Part shown: positions 17,540-27,049 of the stretch, in pieces
Layout: every line of letters begins with the position of its first letter
Position numbering within the stretch: the stretch's first letter is position 1
Source: Sphingopyxis sp. YR583
GTDB lineage: Bacteria > Pseudomonadota > Alphaproteobacteria > Sphingomonadales > Sphingomonadaceae
Reading direction: 5' to 3'
Length of the DNA: 64,000 nucleotides
NCBI RefSeq assembly: GCF_900108295.1
Contig: NZ_FNWK01000002.1
Coordinates: 310,001 to 374,000, forward strand
Made by a program: the position numbers and the translations under genes
Notes under the pieces: model-generated
Seen by the model: the letters and a program-made list of their open reading frames with translations, nothing else
The model's database searches: none
What the model was told of the DNA's origin: nothing

Positions 17540-17986
17540 ATGCTCTCGCAAAAAACCCGCTATACGATCCGCGCGTTCCAGCACCTTGCCGACCATTGGG
17601 GCAAAGGGCAGGTCCAGCTCGCGGACATCGCGGATGCGCAGAATATCCCGCCCAAATTCCTGACCGTGATCCTGTCGGAAATGGCGCGTGAGGGCCTCCT
17701 CATTTCGCAGCGCGGGCGCGACGGCGGCTATCAGCTCGCGCTACCCCCGCTCGATATCAGCTATGGCGACCTTGTCCGGCTGACACGGGGTTCGCTCGCG
17801 CTTGTTCCGTGCGCCGCGCGCAACGCGCACGAACATTGCAAGAATTGCCTTCCCGAGGCGGAATGTCGCCTGCGTAGCCTGATGCTCAAGGTCCGCGACG
17901 ATACCGCCTCTATCCTCGACCGTATCACGCTCGCCGACCCGATCGCGCTGGAACCGGTGTTCGAAAAGGAAGAAGCCGCCGAATAG
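17540..17986 (+). CDS. Rrf2-family regulator with four-cysteine cluster
   Basis: Winged-helix Rrf2 regulator of 148 residues. The DNA-binding half includes LADIADAQNIPPKFLTVILS and GRDGGYQLALP. Cysteines C91, C100, C103 and C109 form a C-x8-C-x2-C-x5-C pattern in the region where IscR, NsrR and RirA hold an iron-sulfur cluster, but the spacing differs from those proteins as I remember them. It may therefore sense iron, oxygen or nitric oxide. It is divergent from the exported-protein gene at 17389 with a 150-base shared gap, a possible target region. Confidence 0.88.
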   Translation: MLSQKTRYTIRAFQHLADHWGKGQVQLADIADAQNIPPKFLTVILSEMAREGLLISQRGRDGGYQLALPPLDISYGDLVRLTRGSLALVPCAARNAHEHCKNCLPEAECRLRSLMLKVRDDTASILDRITLADPIALEPVFEKEEAAE

Positions 17987-18011
17987 CTGCGGCCGCCAGC
18001 GACATGCGCTC

Positions 18012-20630
18012 CTATGATGTTCGCTGATATTCGATCAGCTTCAGGCCAAGCGTAGCGGCGTTCGCAACAGCTTCCTCCCGGCTACCCGCCCGCAGCTTGC
18101 GCATGACATTCTTGAGATGCCACTTCACCGTTTCGGGAGCGAGGTGCAGCGTGCGCGCGATCTCCTTGTTCGACTCGCCGGCGTTGAGCGCGCTCAATAT
18201 CTCGATCTCCCGCTCGGTCAGGAAGGAAAATGCTTCACCCGGCGCCACCGCATGCGTGCCTTCGAGCACCGGATTGCGGCGCGACGGCTCGGCGAGCTTC
18301 AGCAAGGCGAGGAAACAGTCGGACGCATAGGCCTCACTGCAGAAGTTCTGCACCGCACGAACCCCGGTAACATCGAGAACGTCGACGATCGTGCGCCGGA
18401 ACCCGGCACTCGCGGCATGGTTTAGAAAGCGCACCGTTTCCAGCTCGACCATCTTGTCGCAGCGGCCGCTGAGTTGCGGCAGAATGTTGAACAGCGTCGC
18501 GGTCGCACGCAACTCGGCATCGTCGCCGTTCGACGCAAGCCGCAACAAGCGTTCGGCCACTGCTGTCAGGCGTGGCCGGTCGCCATTTGCAATCGCCTCA
18601 TAGGCCCGAATCTCCGATAACAGCGCGAAGGCTCTGCCCTGCGACGACAGCGGATCGAGCACCGCGCGCTCCTCGTCACCGACCGCCACCACCGTTTCAG
18701 CGTCGATCGTCTGCGGCAGCCGCAGCCGCGCGCGCTCGACGATGCACAGTGCCTTCAGCGGTGCCCAGTCGCGAGCATAGGCGACCAGTTCGGCCCGGTC
18801 GATCAGCGAGGCCGCCGCGTCGCTCTGGCCGGCTGCCGCCGCGCTACGTATTGAGACGAGGAAGGCATCGATCAACGCATCCTGAAAGATGCTGCGTTCC
18901 AGATACGGCAGCGCATCGGTGGCAAGCACTACCGCAGCGTCTACCGCATCGCGCTCGTAGCAAGCGCGTGCCAGCGCCGCGTCGATCAGGGCTGCTGCCA
19001 GCCCCGGCTCAGTTTGCCGCGCTTTCGCCTCGCGCAGCAACCGCTCGGCCTCGCCCAATTGCCCCTGCGCGCGCGCTACGCCCGCCTTTGCAATAAACGC
19101 GAGCGCGCACGGCAACCCGAGCGCCCCTTTCGCATTGCGCAACATCAACGGGCGCACTGCATCGTGCACCAATCCGAAGAGCCCGCGTCCCAGCGCGCCG
19201 CGTGCGAGCGTTGCTCGGACCATATCGGCTGCCAGACCGGACAGCCCTTCGGGTTCCGCCAGAATGCGATCGCAGGTTTCGACGATATCGTCCGCCCGAT
19301 CTTCGCCAAGCGCACGGCGTAGCAGGTCGATAGCGCGCGCTTCGTCCGTATCTACGGAGATGCTCGCGCGGCTCCTGCCGAGCAACAGGTCCAGCCAGGC
19401 ACGGGCACGGGCGAGATCGGGCGCTGCTGCAGCGGTTTCCGGCGGCAGGCGATCGATCCAGCCCGCGACGGGGTCGATCTCCCCACGCTCTATCATCGGC
19501 ATCGCAGTTTCAGCGACCAGTCTGGCTGATTCGTTAAGATCGCCACATGCAATCGTCTGATCGATGGCGTCGACCACTCGGCCCCGGCTTGCATAATATC
19601 GTCCGACGATGCGGTGCAGCTGCTTCGCTTCGTCGGGATCGAGACCGTGCGCCAGCACCGCGCGAACCGCAGGATGCAGGCAATATTCGCCGCCGTCGAT
19701 ACTATCGATAACGGCATCCCGGGCTGCGAGCTCCCGCAATATCGCCTCGCCATCCTCTCCGCCGCCGAGCAACCGCGAGAGATCGCCGTCGAGCCATGGC
19801 GCCACCGCCGACCGTCGCAGCAAATGCCGCGCGGGTTCGGCGAGAGCGTCCATTTGCGGGGCGACGAGCGGCGTCAGGCTGACTGCGAGACCGGTCCAGT
19901 CGTTCGTCGCTGCCATGGCACGCAACCGCTCCGGCCGGCGCACCGCGAGCCGCAACGCGGCAGGCCAGCCTGCAAGCATGCGATTGAGGCCCACCGTCGC
20001 TCGCGCGTCCAGCGAGACGCCGGCATGCTTCAGGAAGCGATGCACTTCGCCGTCACCCAGCGCCAGATCCCCACGACCGATGTCGAGCAGCATGCCGCGG
20101 CTTTCGATGTCGTCCAGCGCGATCAGCGGCGGCGCGCGTCCCGCAAGCACCAGCCGGAGGTGAACCGGGGGATGCAGCATCAAGCGATCAAGAAGCGCGA
20201 TCGCTGCCGGATCATTCAACCGATCGGCATTGTCGACAACGAACAGGAACGGCCGGCCAGCCCCGTCGATATATTCCGCCAGTGCCTCCGCATTCTCGCC
20301 GTTATGGGGAATGCCGATCGCGGCACCCAACATCGCGGCGCCCTCACCGCTTTCGTCGACCGACCACCAGGCGGTGCGCCAGCCCGCCGCTTGCGCCGCG
20401 GTGAACAGCGCGCCGCACCATGCGGTCTTGCCATAGCCTGCGGGCGCATGGACGACGCCGACCTCGCGTTCAGCCAGCCGGACAATCCATTCGCCTTGCG
20501 CATCAAGCCCGACCAGATCGGACGGAAATCGCGGCGGCATGAATTTTCGATGCGCAGGCGGTGCGCTTTCGCTCGGTATGGCGCGCAAATACGCCCTGTC
20601 CTCGTTCCTCGATCCCGATTGGACGGTCAT
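18012..20630 (-). CDS. MalT-type LuxR transcriptional regulator
   Basis: Large ATP-dependent regulator of about 872 residues. A STAND/AAA NTPase has Walker A HAPAGYGKTA at 61-70 and a PFLFVVDNAD Walker B near 118. A long helical TPR-like sensor region follows, and a C-terminal LuxR HTH (LTEREIEILSALNAGESNKE ... VKWHLKNVMRKL). I chose the ATG at MTVQSGSRNE; the frame extends about 105 codons upstream across the receptor promoter and start, with low-quality sequence. Divergent from the TonB receptor, so it probably controls that locus upon binding a pathway metabolite. Confidence 0.9.
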   Translation of the reverse strand: MTVQSGSRNEDRAYLRAIPSESAPPAHRKFMPPRFPSDLVGLDAQGEWIVRLAEREVGVVHAPAGYGKTAWCGALFTAAQAAGWRTAWWSVDESGEGAAMLGAAIGIPHNGENAEALAEYIDGAGRPFLFVVDNADRLNDPAAIALLDRLMLHPPVHLRLVLAGRAPPLIALDDIESRGMLLDIGRGDLALGDGEVHRFLKHAGVSLDARATVGLNRMLAGWPAALRLAVRRPERLRAMAATNDWTGLAVSLTPLVAPQMDALAEPARHLLRRSAVAPWLDGDLSRLLGGGEDGEAILRELAARDAVIDSIDGGEYCLHPAVRAVLAHGLDPDEAKQLHRIVGRYYASRGRVVDAIDQTIACGDLNESARLVAETAMPMIERGEIDPVAGWIDRLPPETAAAAPDLARARAWLDLLLGRSRASISVDTDEARAIDLLRRALGEDRADDIVETCDRILAEPEGLSGLAADMVRATLARGALGRGLFGLVHDAVRPLMLRNAKGALGLPCALAFIAKAGVARAQGQLGEAERLLREAKARQTEPGLAAALIDAALARACYERDAVDAAVVLATDALPYLERSIFQDALIDAFLVSIRSAAAAGQSDAAASLIDRAELVAYARDWAPLKALCIVERARLRLPQTIDAETVVAVGDEERAVLDPLSSQGRAFALLSEIRAYEAIANGDRPRLTAVAERLLRLASNGDDAELRATATLFNILPQLSGRCDKMVELETVRFLNHAASAGFRRTIVDVLDVTGVRAVQNFCSEAYASDCFLALLKLAEPSRRNPVLEGTHAVAPGEAFSFLTEREIEILSALNAGESNKEIARTLHLAPETVKWHLKNVMRKLRAGSREEAVANAATLGLKLIEYQRTS

Positions 20631-20811
20631 TGGCTGCCCCCCATCTATTGAACCGAAGCTATCTCCATGCCGATGCAAGGGCAAGCGATTGCCCTTCACC
20701 CCCCCATCGCTCCCCCCGCCGCATCGTCTGTCGCGAACCCCGACCGCACCATAGCCTCTCTCCCATCGAAGGCACCGCACAGAACGGGGCCAAAGCGACG
20801 GGAGACAAAGC

Positions 20812-23400
20812 GTGACCCAAAAGGCTGTCCTGGCAACCTGCCTGTCCACCACCATGCTCATCGGATGGCACCCCGCCGCCACTGCCCAGGAAACGGCGCC
20901 GCCCGCCGAAGAGTCCAGCGGCGGGATCGCCGAGATCGTCGTCACCGCGCAGAAACGAGCGCAGAATCTGCAGGACGTGCCCGTTGCGGTGTCGGCGATT
21001 GGCGGCGACGCGCTCGAGAGTCGCGGGATTACCGAAACCTCAGACCTGATGGGTGTGGTTCCCAGCCTTCAGGTCACGAGCCCTTATGGCAACACCCAGC
21101 CGAATTTTGCGCTGCGCGGAATTTCCGTCGCAAACGAATTTTCGGCTTCGACGGCGTCGCCGGTCGGCGTCTATGTCGACGAAGTCTATCAGAGCTTCCG
21201 TGCGAGCCATGGCCAGCAACTCTATGACATCGACCGCGTCGAGGTGCTGCGCGGACCGCAAGGCACCTTGTACGGCCGCAACACCACCGGCGGCGCCGTC
21301 AGCTTCTTCACGCGGAGACCCGAACTCGACGGGACCAACGGTTATCTGACGCTGGGCTATGGCAATTACGATACCAAGACTGTGCAGGGCGCTGCCGAAT
21401 TCACGCTGGTCCCCGATGTGCTCGGTATCCGCTTTGCCGGCACGCGCTCAAAGGGTGACGGCTGGCAGTATAACCCCGCGCAGGACCGGCATGTCGGCAC
21501 CACCGACACGATCGGCGGGCGCGTCGCGATCCGCTGGAAGCCAACCGACCGCCTCGACATCAACCTCAAATTCTATGCCGCGAAGGACGACCCACTCGGT
21601 GCCAACGCCTATGCGATCGGCCAATTGGAAGGAAATCGCGACGCGCTCGGCTATTCGCGTTTCGACCCCGCGCAAAATGGCGGGCGTGCATTGCGCCGCA
21701 ACGAAGTATCGGCCGACACCGGCGGTACCTATTACACCCGCTCCGAAGGCGTCGCGCTCAACATCGATTACGAGCTTAGCGACAATGTAACGCTGACTTC
21801 GATCACCGGATTCGACAGAGGTCGTTATGCAATCGATCCGAACGATTGCGACGGGTCGCCGAACGACCTGTGCGCGATCCGTTTCCGGTCGCGCAGCAAG
21901 AATTTCAATCAGGATTTCCGGATCGCCTATTCGGACGACAAGCTCGATATCATCGGTGGCCTCTATTATGGCAAGGATACCGTCAAGACGTCGAACGAGC
22001 CCGACTTCTTCGGCGTCATCCGCCCGTTGCTGCTCGGCGCGGGCCTTCCGGGAAGCTATAACAATGCGGCGGTCGCGACGCCGGACTCGATCGGCATCGT
22101 GCCGGCCTTCGCAGCCGATCCGACGCTCGATCCGACCAACCCGGCAAGCTGCGCACCCGTTGCGGTCAATCCGAACGGATTCCTCGACGCGCGTTCGCTC
22201 ATAGCGCTGCTCACCGACATCCAGCTCAACAATTCTGGCGGGGGAGGTTTCGGCGGAGCGTTCTCGGCTGCGTGCCGCGCCGCAGGCGCCCCGCCTTTCA
22301 CGCCGATCCTTGGGTCGCAGAAATTCGATATCCAGCGGCCGTCAAAAGCCATCTATGGCGATGTGACATGGAAGGCGACCGATGCGCTTACCGTTGCGAT
22401 GGGCCTGCGTTATACGATGGACAAGGTGAAATTCCGCAACGGCAGCACGATCCTCTACAGCCTCGACGGCACGACGCCGGTGGTCAACCTGATCCCGTAC
22501 AGCAATCCCTACAACCCGAACCTGCCGACGATGAACCTCGGCAGCAAGGCCAACCGCCTGACCGGGCGCGTCAATGTAAGCTATAAATTCGCCGACGATG
22601 TGATGGGCTATATCCAGTACAGCCGCGGTTATCGCAGCGGCAGCTACAACGGCCTCGCCTATCAGGGCACGAACCAGGTCTATTATATCAAGCCCGAACA
22701 GGTGAACGCCTATGAAGGCGGGCTCAAGACGCGCTTTTTCGATCGCCGGGTCCAGCTCAACCTCGCGGGCTTCTATTACGATTATTCGAACCAGCAGACG
22801 ACGCAGGTGGTCGGCGCGACGACCTTTACCCGCAGCGCCAACGGGCGCGTTTATGGCGGCGAAGCAGAATTGACGGTGCAGGCCGCGGACTCGCTGCGGC
22901 TCGATGCGACGCTGGGCCTGCTTAATAGCAAATATAAGGGCAATGTTGTCGATCCGGCCGACCCTGCGACGCAATTCACGCGCAACGTCAACGGCAACAG
23001 CTTCCCCAATGCGCCGAAGACGACCTTCACCGCTGGCTTCGAATGGGATGTGTTCGACGGCAAGGCCGGCAAGCTGACGTTGCGCGGCGATGCCAATTAT
23101 ATGGGTCGATATTATTTCGACTCGTTCGGCGATTACGGCCAGCAGCCATGCGACCGGGTCGGGACGCCCGGCGCGATCCGGCCGGCGGGGACGGCCTTCA
23201 CCTGCGGCAATCCGTCCTACTGGCTGCTCAACAGCCGGCTGACTTACCAAAAGGACGATTTCTCCGTCAGCGCGTGGGTCAAGAACCTGACCAACAAATA
23301 TTATTTCACCTACGGGCTCAACATCGACGTGTTCGGGCTCGACTATCTGAACCGGGGCATGCCCCGCACTTACGGCGTCGAAGCGACGATGAAGTTCTGA
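20812..23400 (+). CDS. TonB-dependent outer-membrane receptor
   Basis: Outer-membrane active transporter of 862 residues. The signal peptide ends near ATAQ (residue 26), a TonB-box-like EIVVTAQKR follows, then the plug domain (VPVAVSAIGGDAL ... VEVLRGPQGTLYGRNTTGGAVS, about 45-165) and a long beta-barrel ending in the C-terminal Phe of VEATMKF. The start is GTG with a GGGAGA box. The ligand cannot be read from sequence. The downstream SDR, saccharopine-dehydrogenase-like enzyme and acyl-CoA ligase suggest a hydrophobic carbon source rather than a siderophore. Confidence 0.94.
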   Translation: MTQKAVLATCLSTTMLIGWHPAATAQETAPPAEESSGGIAEIVVTAQKRAQNLQDVPVAVSAIGGDALESRGITETSDLMGVVPSLQVTSPYGNTQPNFALRGISVANEFSASTASPVGVYVDEVYQSFRASHGQQLYDIDRVEVLRGPQGTLYGRNTTGGAVSFFTRRPELDGTNGYLTLGYGNYDTKTVQGAAEFTLVPDVLGIRFAGTRSKGDGWQYNPAQDRHVGTTDTIGGRVAIRWKPTDRLDINLKFYAAKDDPLGANAYAIGQLEGNRDALGYSRFDPAQNGGRALRRNEVSADTGGTYYTRSEGVALNIDYELSDNVTLTSITGFDRGRYAIDPNDCDGSPNDLCAIRFRSRSKNFNQDFRIAYSDDKLDIIGGLYYGKDTVKTSNEPDFFGVIRPLLLGAGLPGSYNNAAVATPDSIGIVPAFAADPTLDPTNPASCAPVAVNPNGFLDARSLIALLTDIQLNNSGGGGFGGAFSAACRAAGAPPFTPILGSQKFDIQRPSKAIYGDVTWKATDALTVAMGLRYTMDKVKFRNGSTILYSLDGTTPVVNLIPYSNPYNPNLPTMNLGSKANRLTGRVNVSYKFADDVMGYIQYSRGYRSGSYNGLAYQGTNQVYYIKPEQVNAYEGGLKTRFFDRRVQLNLAGFYYDYSNQQTTQVVGATTFTRSANGRVYGGEAELTVQAADSLRLDATLGLLNSKYKGNVVDPADPATQFTRNVNGNSFPNAPKTTFTAGFEWDVFDGKAGKLTLRGDANYMGRYYFDSFGDYGQQPCDRVGTPGAIRPAGTAFTCGNPSYWLLNSRLTYQKDDFSVSAWVKNLTNKYYFTYGLNIDVFGLDYLNRGMPRTYGVEATMKF

Positions 23401-23485
23401 CCGCCGACGCCCGGGGAACGGCGGGCACCCCCTCCCTCGCCCGCCGTCCCCGCTTTGTTGCCGATCCAATCAAGGGGAGCATCCG

Positions 23486-24256
23486 ATGATGCGGTTTACA
23501 GGTAAAAGCGTGCTGATTACCGGCGCCGCGCGAGGCATCGGCCTTGCCGCTGCGCAGGAGTTTGCACGCGAGGGTGCGTCGGTGACGATCACCGATATCG
23601 ATCTCGATGAGGCTGAGGCAGCGGCTGCGTCGATCCGCAGTGAAGGACATAAGGCACAGGCTCGGCGCCAGGACGTTACCGATGAAGCGGCCTGGGCCGC
23701 GCTGATCGCCGATGTCGTGGCGCGTGACGGCAGACTCGACATCCTCGTCAACAACGCCGGCATGGGCTTCCTGAAATCGGTCGTCGATACCGACCTCGCG
23801 GAATGGCAGCGGCTGATGGCGGTCAACCTGGAGAGCGTCTTCCTCGGCGTTCGCGCCGGCATCGAGGCGATGAAGGATAAAGGCGGCGTGATCGTCAACG
23901 TCGCCTCGATCGCCGCGAACGTCGCCGAGCCGCTCTTCCCCGCCTACAACGCCAGCAAGGCGGGGGTCGCTATGCTGACCAAGGCGGTTGCGGTCGACTG
24001 CGCGCGCAAGGGCTGGCCGGTGCGGATCAACTCGCTGCACCCCGGCTATTGCGAGACCAAGCTCGTCGCCGATGCGGTCGGTTCGCTGGGCGACGCAGCG
24101 GGCGATTTTGCCACCGCCACGGTCGGCGCGATCCCCTTGGGTCGCATGGCGACGACGCGCGAGATCGCGCGGCCGCTGCTTTTCCTCGCCAGCGACGATG
24201 CCGCGTATATGTGCGGCAGCGAACTCATCGTCGACGGCGGCTACACGGCCGTCTGA
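23486..24256 (+). CDS. Short-chain dehydrogenase/reductase
   Basis: Classical SDR of 256 residues: TGAARGIG nucleotide loop, NNAG at about 91-94, the catalytic Ser in NVASIA and YNASK (Tyr-x3-Lys), and a GSELIVDGGYTAV ending. The Asp after the second strand (TDIDLDEA) favours NAD(H) over NADP(H). An AAGGGGAG box precedes an ATGATG start. It lies 85 bases after the receptor gene and is likely in the same catabolic operon, oxidising a hydroxyl of the imported substrate. Confidence 0.9.
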   Translation: MMRFTGKSVLITGAARGIGLAAAQEFAREGASVTITDIDLDEAEAAAASIRSEGHKAQARRQDVTDEAAWAALIADVVARDGRLDILVNNAGMGFLKSVVDTDLAEWQRLMAVNLESVFLGVRAGIEAMKDKGGVIVNVASIAANVAEPLFPAYNASKAGVAMLTKAVAVDCARKGWPVRINSLHPGYCETKLVADAVGSLGDAAGDFATATVGAIPLGRMATTREIARPLLFLASDDAAYMCGSELIVDGGYTAV

Positions 24257-24289
24257 AGGCCAGATCATTCAAAAAAGGGATTTGGGGAT

Positions 24290-25414
24290 ATGAGCGAGAA
24301 GAAACCGGTCATCGTCTATGGCGCCTCGGGCTACACCGGCCGCCTCGTCTGCGAATATCTGCGCGAACTCGGTATCCCGTTCATCGCTGCAGGACGCGAC
24401 AAGAAGCGCGTGCAGGAGGTGATGGACAAGGTTCCCGGCATCGAGACCGCCGATTATGAAGTCGTAGAGGTCGAGCACAGCGTCGCGGCGCTGACCAAGC
24501 TGTTCAAGGGCGCAAAGGTCGTGTGCAACATGGTTGGCCCCTTCATCAAATATGGTCCCGAAACGGTCGAGGCCGCGCTGGCCGCCGGATGCCATTATCT
24601 CGACACCACCGGCGAGCAGGACTGGATGATGCTGGCGCAGGAGAAATGGGGCGAGGCCTTCGCCACGAAGGGCCTGCTCCTTTCGCCGTGCGTCGCGCAT
24701 ATGTATACGACAGGCGAGATCGCCGCGAACATCGCGCTTGAAACCATGCCCGGGCTCGATACGCTCGATATGCTGGTGCTGTGGAAGGGCTTTCCGACCT
24801 ATGCCTCGGTCCAGACGATCTTCACCATTCTCAAGGCCGATTGGTACTATCTTGAAAACAATCAATATGTGCAATGGCCGACGCTGACGACGACCGAATG
24901 CAATGTCCCCGGCCAGCACGCGACGGCGCTGACGCTGCCTTGGGGCGGCACATCGCACCCTTTATGGTTCAAGGATGATCCGCGCGTGTCGACGGTCAAG
25001 GTCTATGGCGGCGTCTTCGCGCGCGAGGTGATGGACAATGTCGTCGCGATGACCAAGATGGTCGACACCGACATCAAGCCGTTGCCGTTCGAGGAACAGG
25101 AGGCCGCGCTTTCAAAGATGGCCGAGTCCATTCAGGGCGACATGCCGCCGCGCGAGAACCCGCGGCTCAACACCAGCATCGACTCGGTCTATGCCTCCGG
25201 CCCGCTCGGCCGCGTCCATGTGCTACTCCACGGCAATTGCAACTATAAGCAGACCGGGCTGATGCAGGCCTGGGCTGCCGCGAACCTGCTCCAGCAACCG
25301 CCGCGCCGCACCGGCTTCGCTTCGGCATGCCAGGCCTTCGGGCACCGCGAAATATTCGGTGCATTGCGACAGTTCGGGCTGGTGTTGAAGCCGATCGTCA
25401 CAGTCAACGACTGA
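24290..25414 (+). CDS. Saccharopine-dehydrogenase-like oxidoreductase
   Basis: A 374-residue protein with an N-terminal Rossmann domain (VIVYGASGYTGRLVCEYL) and the GPFIKYGPETVEAALAAGCHYLDTTGE stretch typical of saccharopine-dehydrogenase-like and trans-acting enoyl-reductase families. The remainder corresponds to the DUF5938-type C-terminal domain as I recall it. It is not a lysine-pathway enzyme by context. It sits 33 bases after the SDR and 12 before the acyl-CoA ligase, so a reductase or dehydrogenase step in the same pathway is the likely role. Confidence 0.8.
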   Translation: MSEKKPVIVYGASGYTGRLVCEYLRELGIPFIAAGRDKKRVQEVMDKVPGIETADYEVVEVEHSVAALTKLFKGAKVVCNMVGPFIKYGPETVEAALAAGCHYLDTTGEQDWMMLAQEKWGEAFATKGLLLSPCVAHMYTTGEIAANIALETMPGLDTLDMLVLWKGFPTYASVQTIFTILKADWYYLENNQYVQWPTLTTTECNVPGQHATALTLPWGGTSHPLWFKDDPRVSTVKVYGGVFAREVMDNVVAMTKMVDTDIKPLPFEEQEAALSKMAESIQGDMPPRENPRLNTSIDSVYASGPLGRVHVLLHGNCNYKQTGLMQAWAAANLLQQPPRRTGFASACQAFGHREIFGALRQFGLVLKPIVTVND

Positions 25415-25426
25415 GGAGTGGGACTG

Positions 25427-26965
25427 ATGCGGCTGGTCGACTGGCTCGACAAGGGGGCGTCGCTCGGCGCCGATGCCCCCTGCCTGACGATGGACGGACG
25501 GAGCCTGTCCTATGCCGAGGTGCAGGCGCTGACGCACCGCGTCGCACGTGGGCTGAACACGTCGGGCATATTACCGGGTCAGCATGTCGCAATCCTGTCG
25601 GGCAACGACCCAATAGCTTTCGCCTGCGTCTTCGCCATCTCGCGCGCTGCGGCGGTGTGGTGCCCGATCAACCCGCGTAACGAAGCTGCCGAGAATGCCT
25701 ATGTTCTCGACAATTTCGACTGCTCCGCGCTGATCTTTCACAGCAAGTTCGCGGACCTCGTCGATGAGTTGCGCAGCCAACTGCCCAAGCTGACCCTGCT
25801 CGTCTGCGTTGACGCCGAACAGCCGTTTGCACCCTCACTCGACAAGTGGCTGAACGGCATAGACGGGGCGCCCTTCACTGCCGCTCCGGTCAGCGACCTC
25901 GCCATGCTCCCCGGCACCGGAGGCACGACCGGCCACCCCAAGGGCGTGATGCTCACGAACCGCAATCTCGAGGCCATGACCGCGCTCACCTTGATGGGCT
26001 ATCCCTTCGAAGGGCGCCCGGTCTATCTCGCGATGGCGCCACTCACCCATGCGGCGGGCGTACTCGCCTTTCCGATCATGGCGCATGGCGGCGAGGTCGT
26101 GATCATGCCGCACCCAGATATCGGCGAGTTCCTGACGCTGGCGTCAAGGCACCACGCGACGCACAGCTTCCTGCCGCCGACTTTGATCTACATGCTGCTC
26201 GACCATCCCGCGTTGCCCGCGACCGACCTCTCGGCGATGCAGTGCTTCTGGTATGGCGCGGCGCCGATCTCGCCCGCGCGGCTCGAAGAGGCGATCGGCA
26301 AACTCGGCCCAGTGATGGCACAGCTTTTCGGGCAGACCGAGGCACCGATGATGATTTCGATGATGGCGCCGAAAGATCATCTAAATCCCGACGGATCGGT
26401 CGCGCGCCATCGCCTTTCATCGGCGGGCAAACCCGGCCCGCTCGTCCGCGTCGCGATCGTGGGTGAGGATGGCGGGGAATTGCCGCAGGGCGAGCGCGGG
26501 GAGATCGTCGTGCGCGGCTCGTTGGTCATGGACGGCTATTACAAGAATGCCGAAGCTACGACCGAGGCGACGTTGAACGGCTGGCACCGCACCGGCGACA
26601 TCGGCTATGTCGACGCCGACAACTTCCTCTTCATCGTCGACCGCGCCAAGGACATGATCATCACGGGCGGCTTCAACGTCTATTCGGCAGAGGTCGAGGC
26701 GGCACTACTCGCCCATCCCGCCGTGCAGGACGGCGCTGTGTTCGGCCTGCCCGACGACAAATGGGGCGAGCGCGTGTGTGCGGTGGTCCAGCTCCGCGCC
26801 GGACAGAAGGCCGATCCGCAGGATATCATCGCCTCGGTGAAGGCCGCGATCGGTAGCGTCAAAGCTCCCAAGGAGCTGGAAATCTGGGCCGACCTGCCCC
26901 GGTCCAAGGTTGGGAAAGTCCTGAAACGAGAAATTCGGGCGCTGCGACTGGCCAATAATCTCTGA
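25427..26965 (+). CDS. AMP-forming acyl-CoA synthetase
   Basis: ANL-superfamily ligase of about 512 residues that activates a carboxylic acid via an acyl-adenylate. Motifs: LPGTGGTTGHPKGVMLTNRN (P-loop-like), YGAAPISPARLEEAI, GQTEAP, GWHRTGDIGYVD and the C-terminal PRSKVGKVLKREIR with the catalytic Lys. The ATG has GGAG 8 bases upstream; a GTG 9 bases earlier is in frame but too close to its ribosome site. Last gene of the receptor-SDR-oxidoreductase run; it gives the best hint that the substrate has a free carboxyl group. Confidence 0.92.
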   Translation: MRLVDWLDKGASLGADAPCLTMDGRSLSYAEVQALTHRVARGLNTSGILPGQHVAILSGNDPIAFACVFAISRAAAVWCPINPRNEAAENAYVLDNFDCSALIFHSKFADLVDELRSQLPKLTLLVCVDAEQPFAPSLDKWLNGIDGAPFTAAPVSDLAMLPGTGGTTGHPKGVMLTNRNLEAMTALTLMGYPFEGRPVYLAMAPLTHAAGVLAFPIMAHGGEVVIMPHPDIGEFLTLASRHHATHSFLPPTLIYMLLDHPALPATDLSAMQCFWYGAAPISPARLEEAIGKLGPVMAQLFGQTEAPMMISMMAPKDHLNPDGSVARHRLSSAGKPGPLVRVAIVGEDGGELPQGERGEIVVRGSLVMDGYYKNAEATTEATLNGWHRTGDIGYVDADNFLFIVDRAKDMIITGGFNVYSAEVEAALLAHPAVQDGAVFGLPDDKWGERVCAVVQLRAGQKADPQDIIASVKAAIGSVKAPKELEIWADLPRSKVGKVLKREIRALRLANNL

Positions 26966-27014
26966 CTTATTAGCGCATGACCGGTTGGACGCGGTTAACG
27001 GCACAGCACACCGC

Positions 27015-27031
27015 CCCGGCGCGAAGCCGGG
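27015..27031. repeat. GC-rich palindrome
   Basis: CCCGGC-GCGAA-GCCGGG between the convergent acyl-CoA synthetase and Yip1 genes. It belongs with the hairpins at 15430, 50765 and 53650 and may help end transcription on both strands, though no U-run follows. Confidence 0.5.
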
Positions 27032-27049
27032 ACGGTTGCAGGGCCCATC

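Noticed and set aside
20631-20945. Upstream extension of the MalT-type regulator frame
   Set aside because: The extra 105 residues are low-complexity, overlap the receptor promoter and start, and the internal ATG matches family length.
22342-23469. 375-codon minus-strand open frame under the TonB receptor
   Set aside because: No domain is recognisable and the opposite strand encodes a complete receptor barrel.
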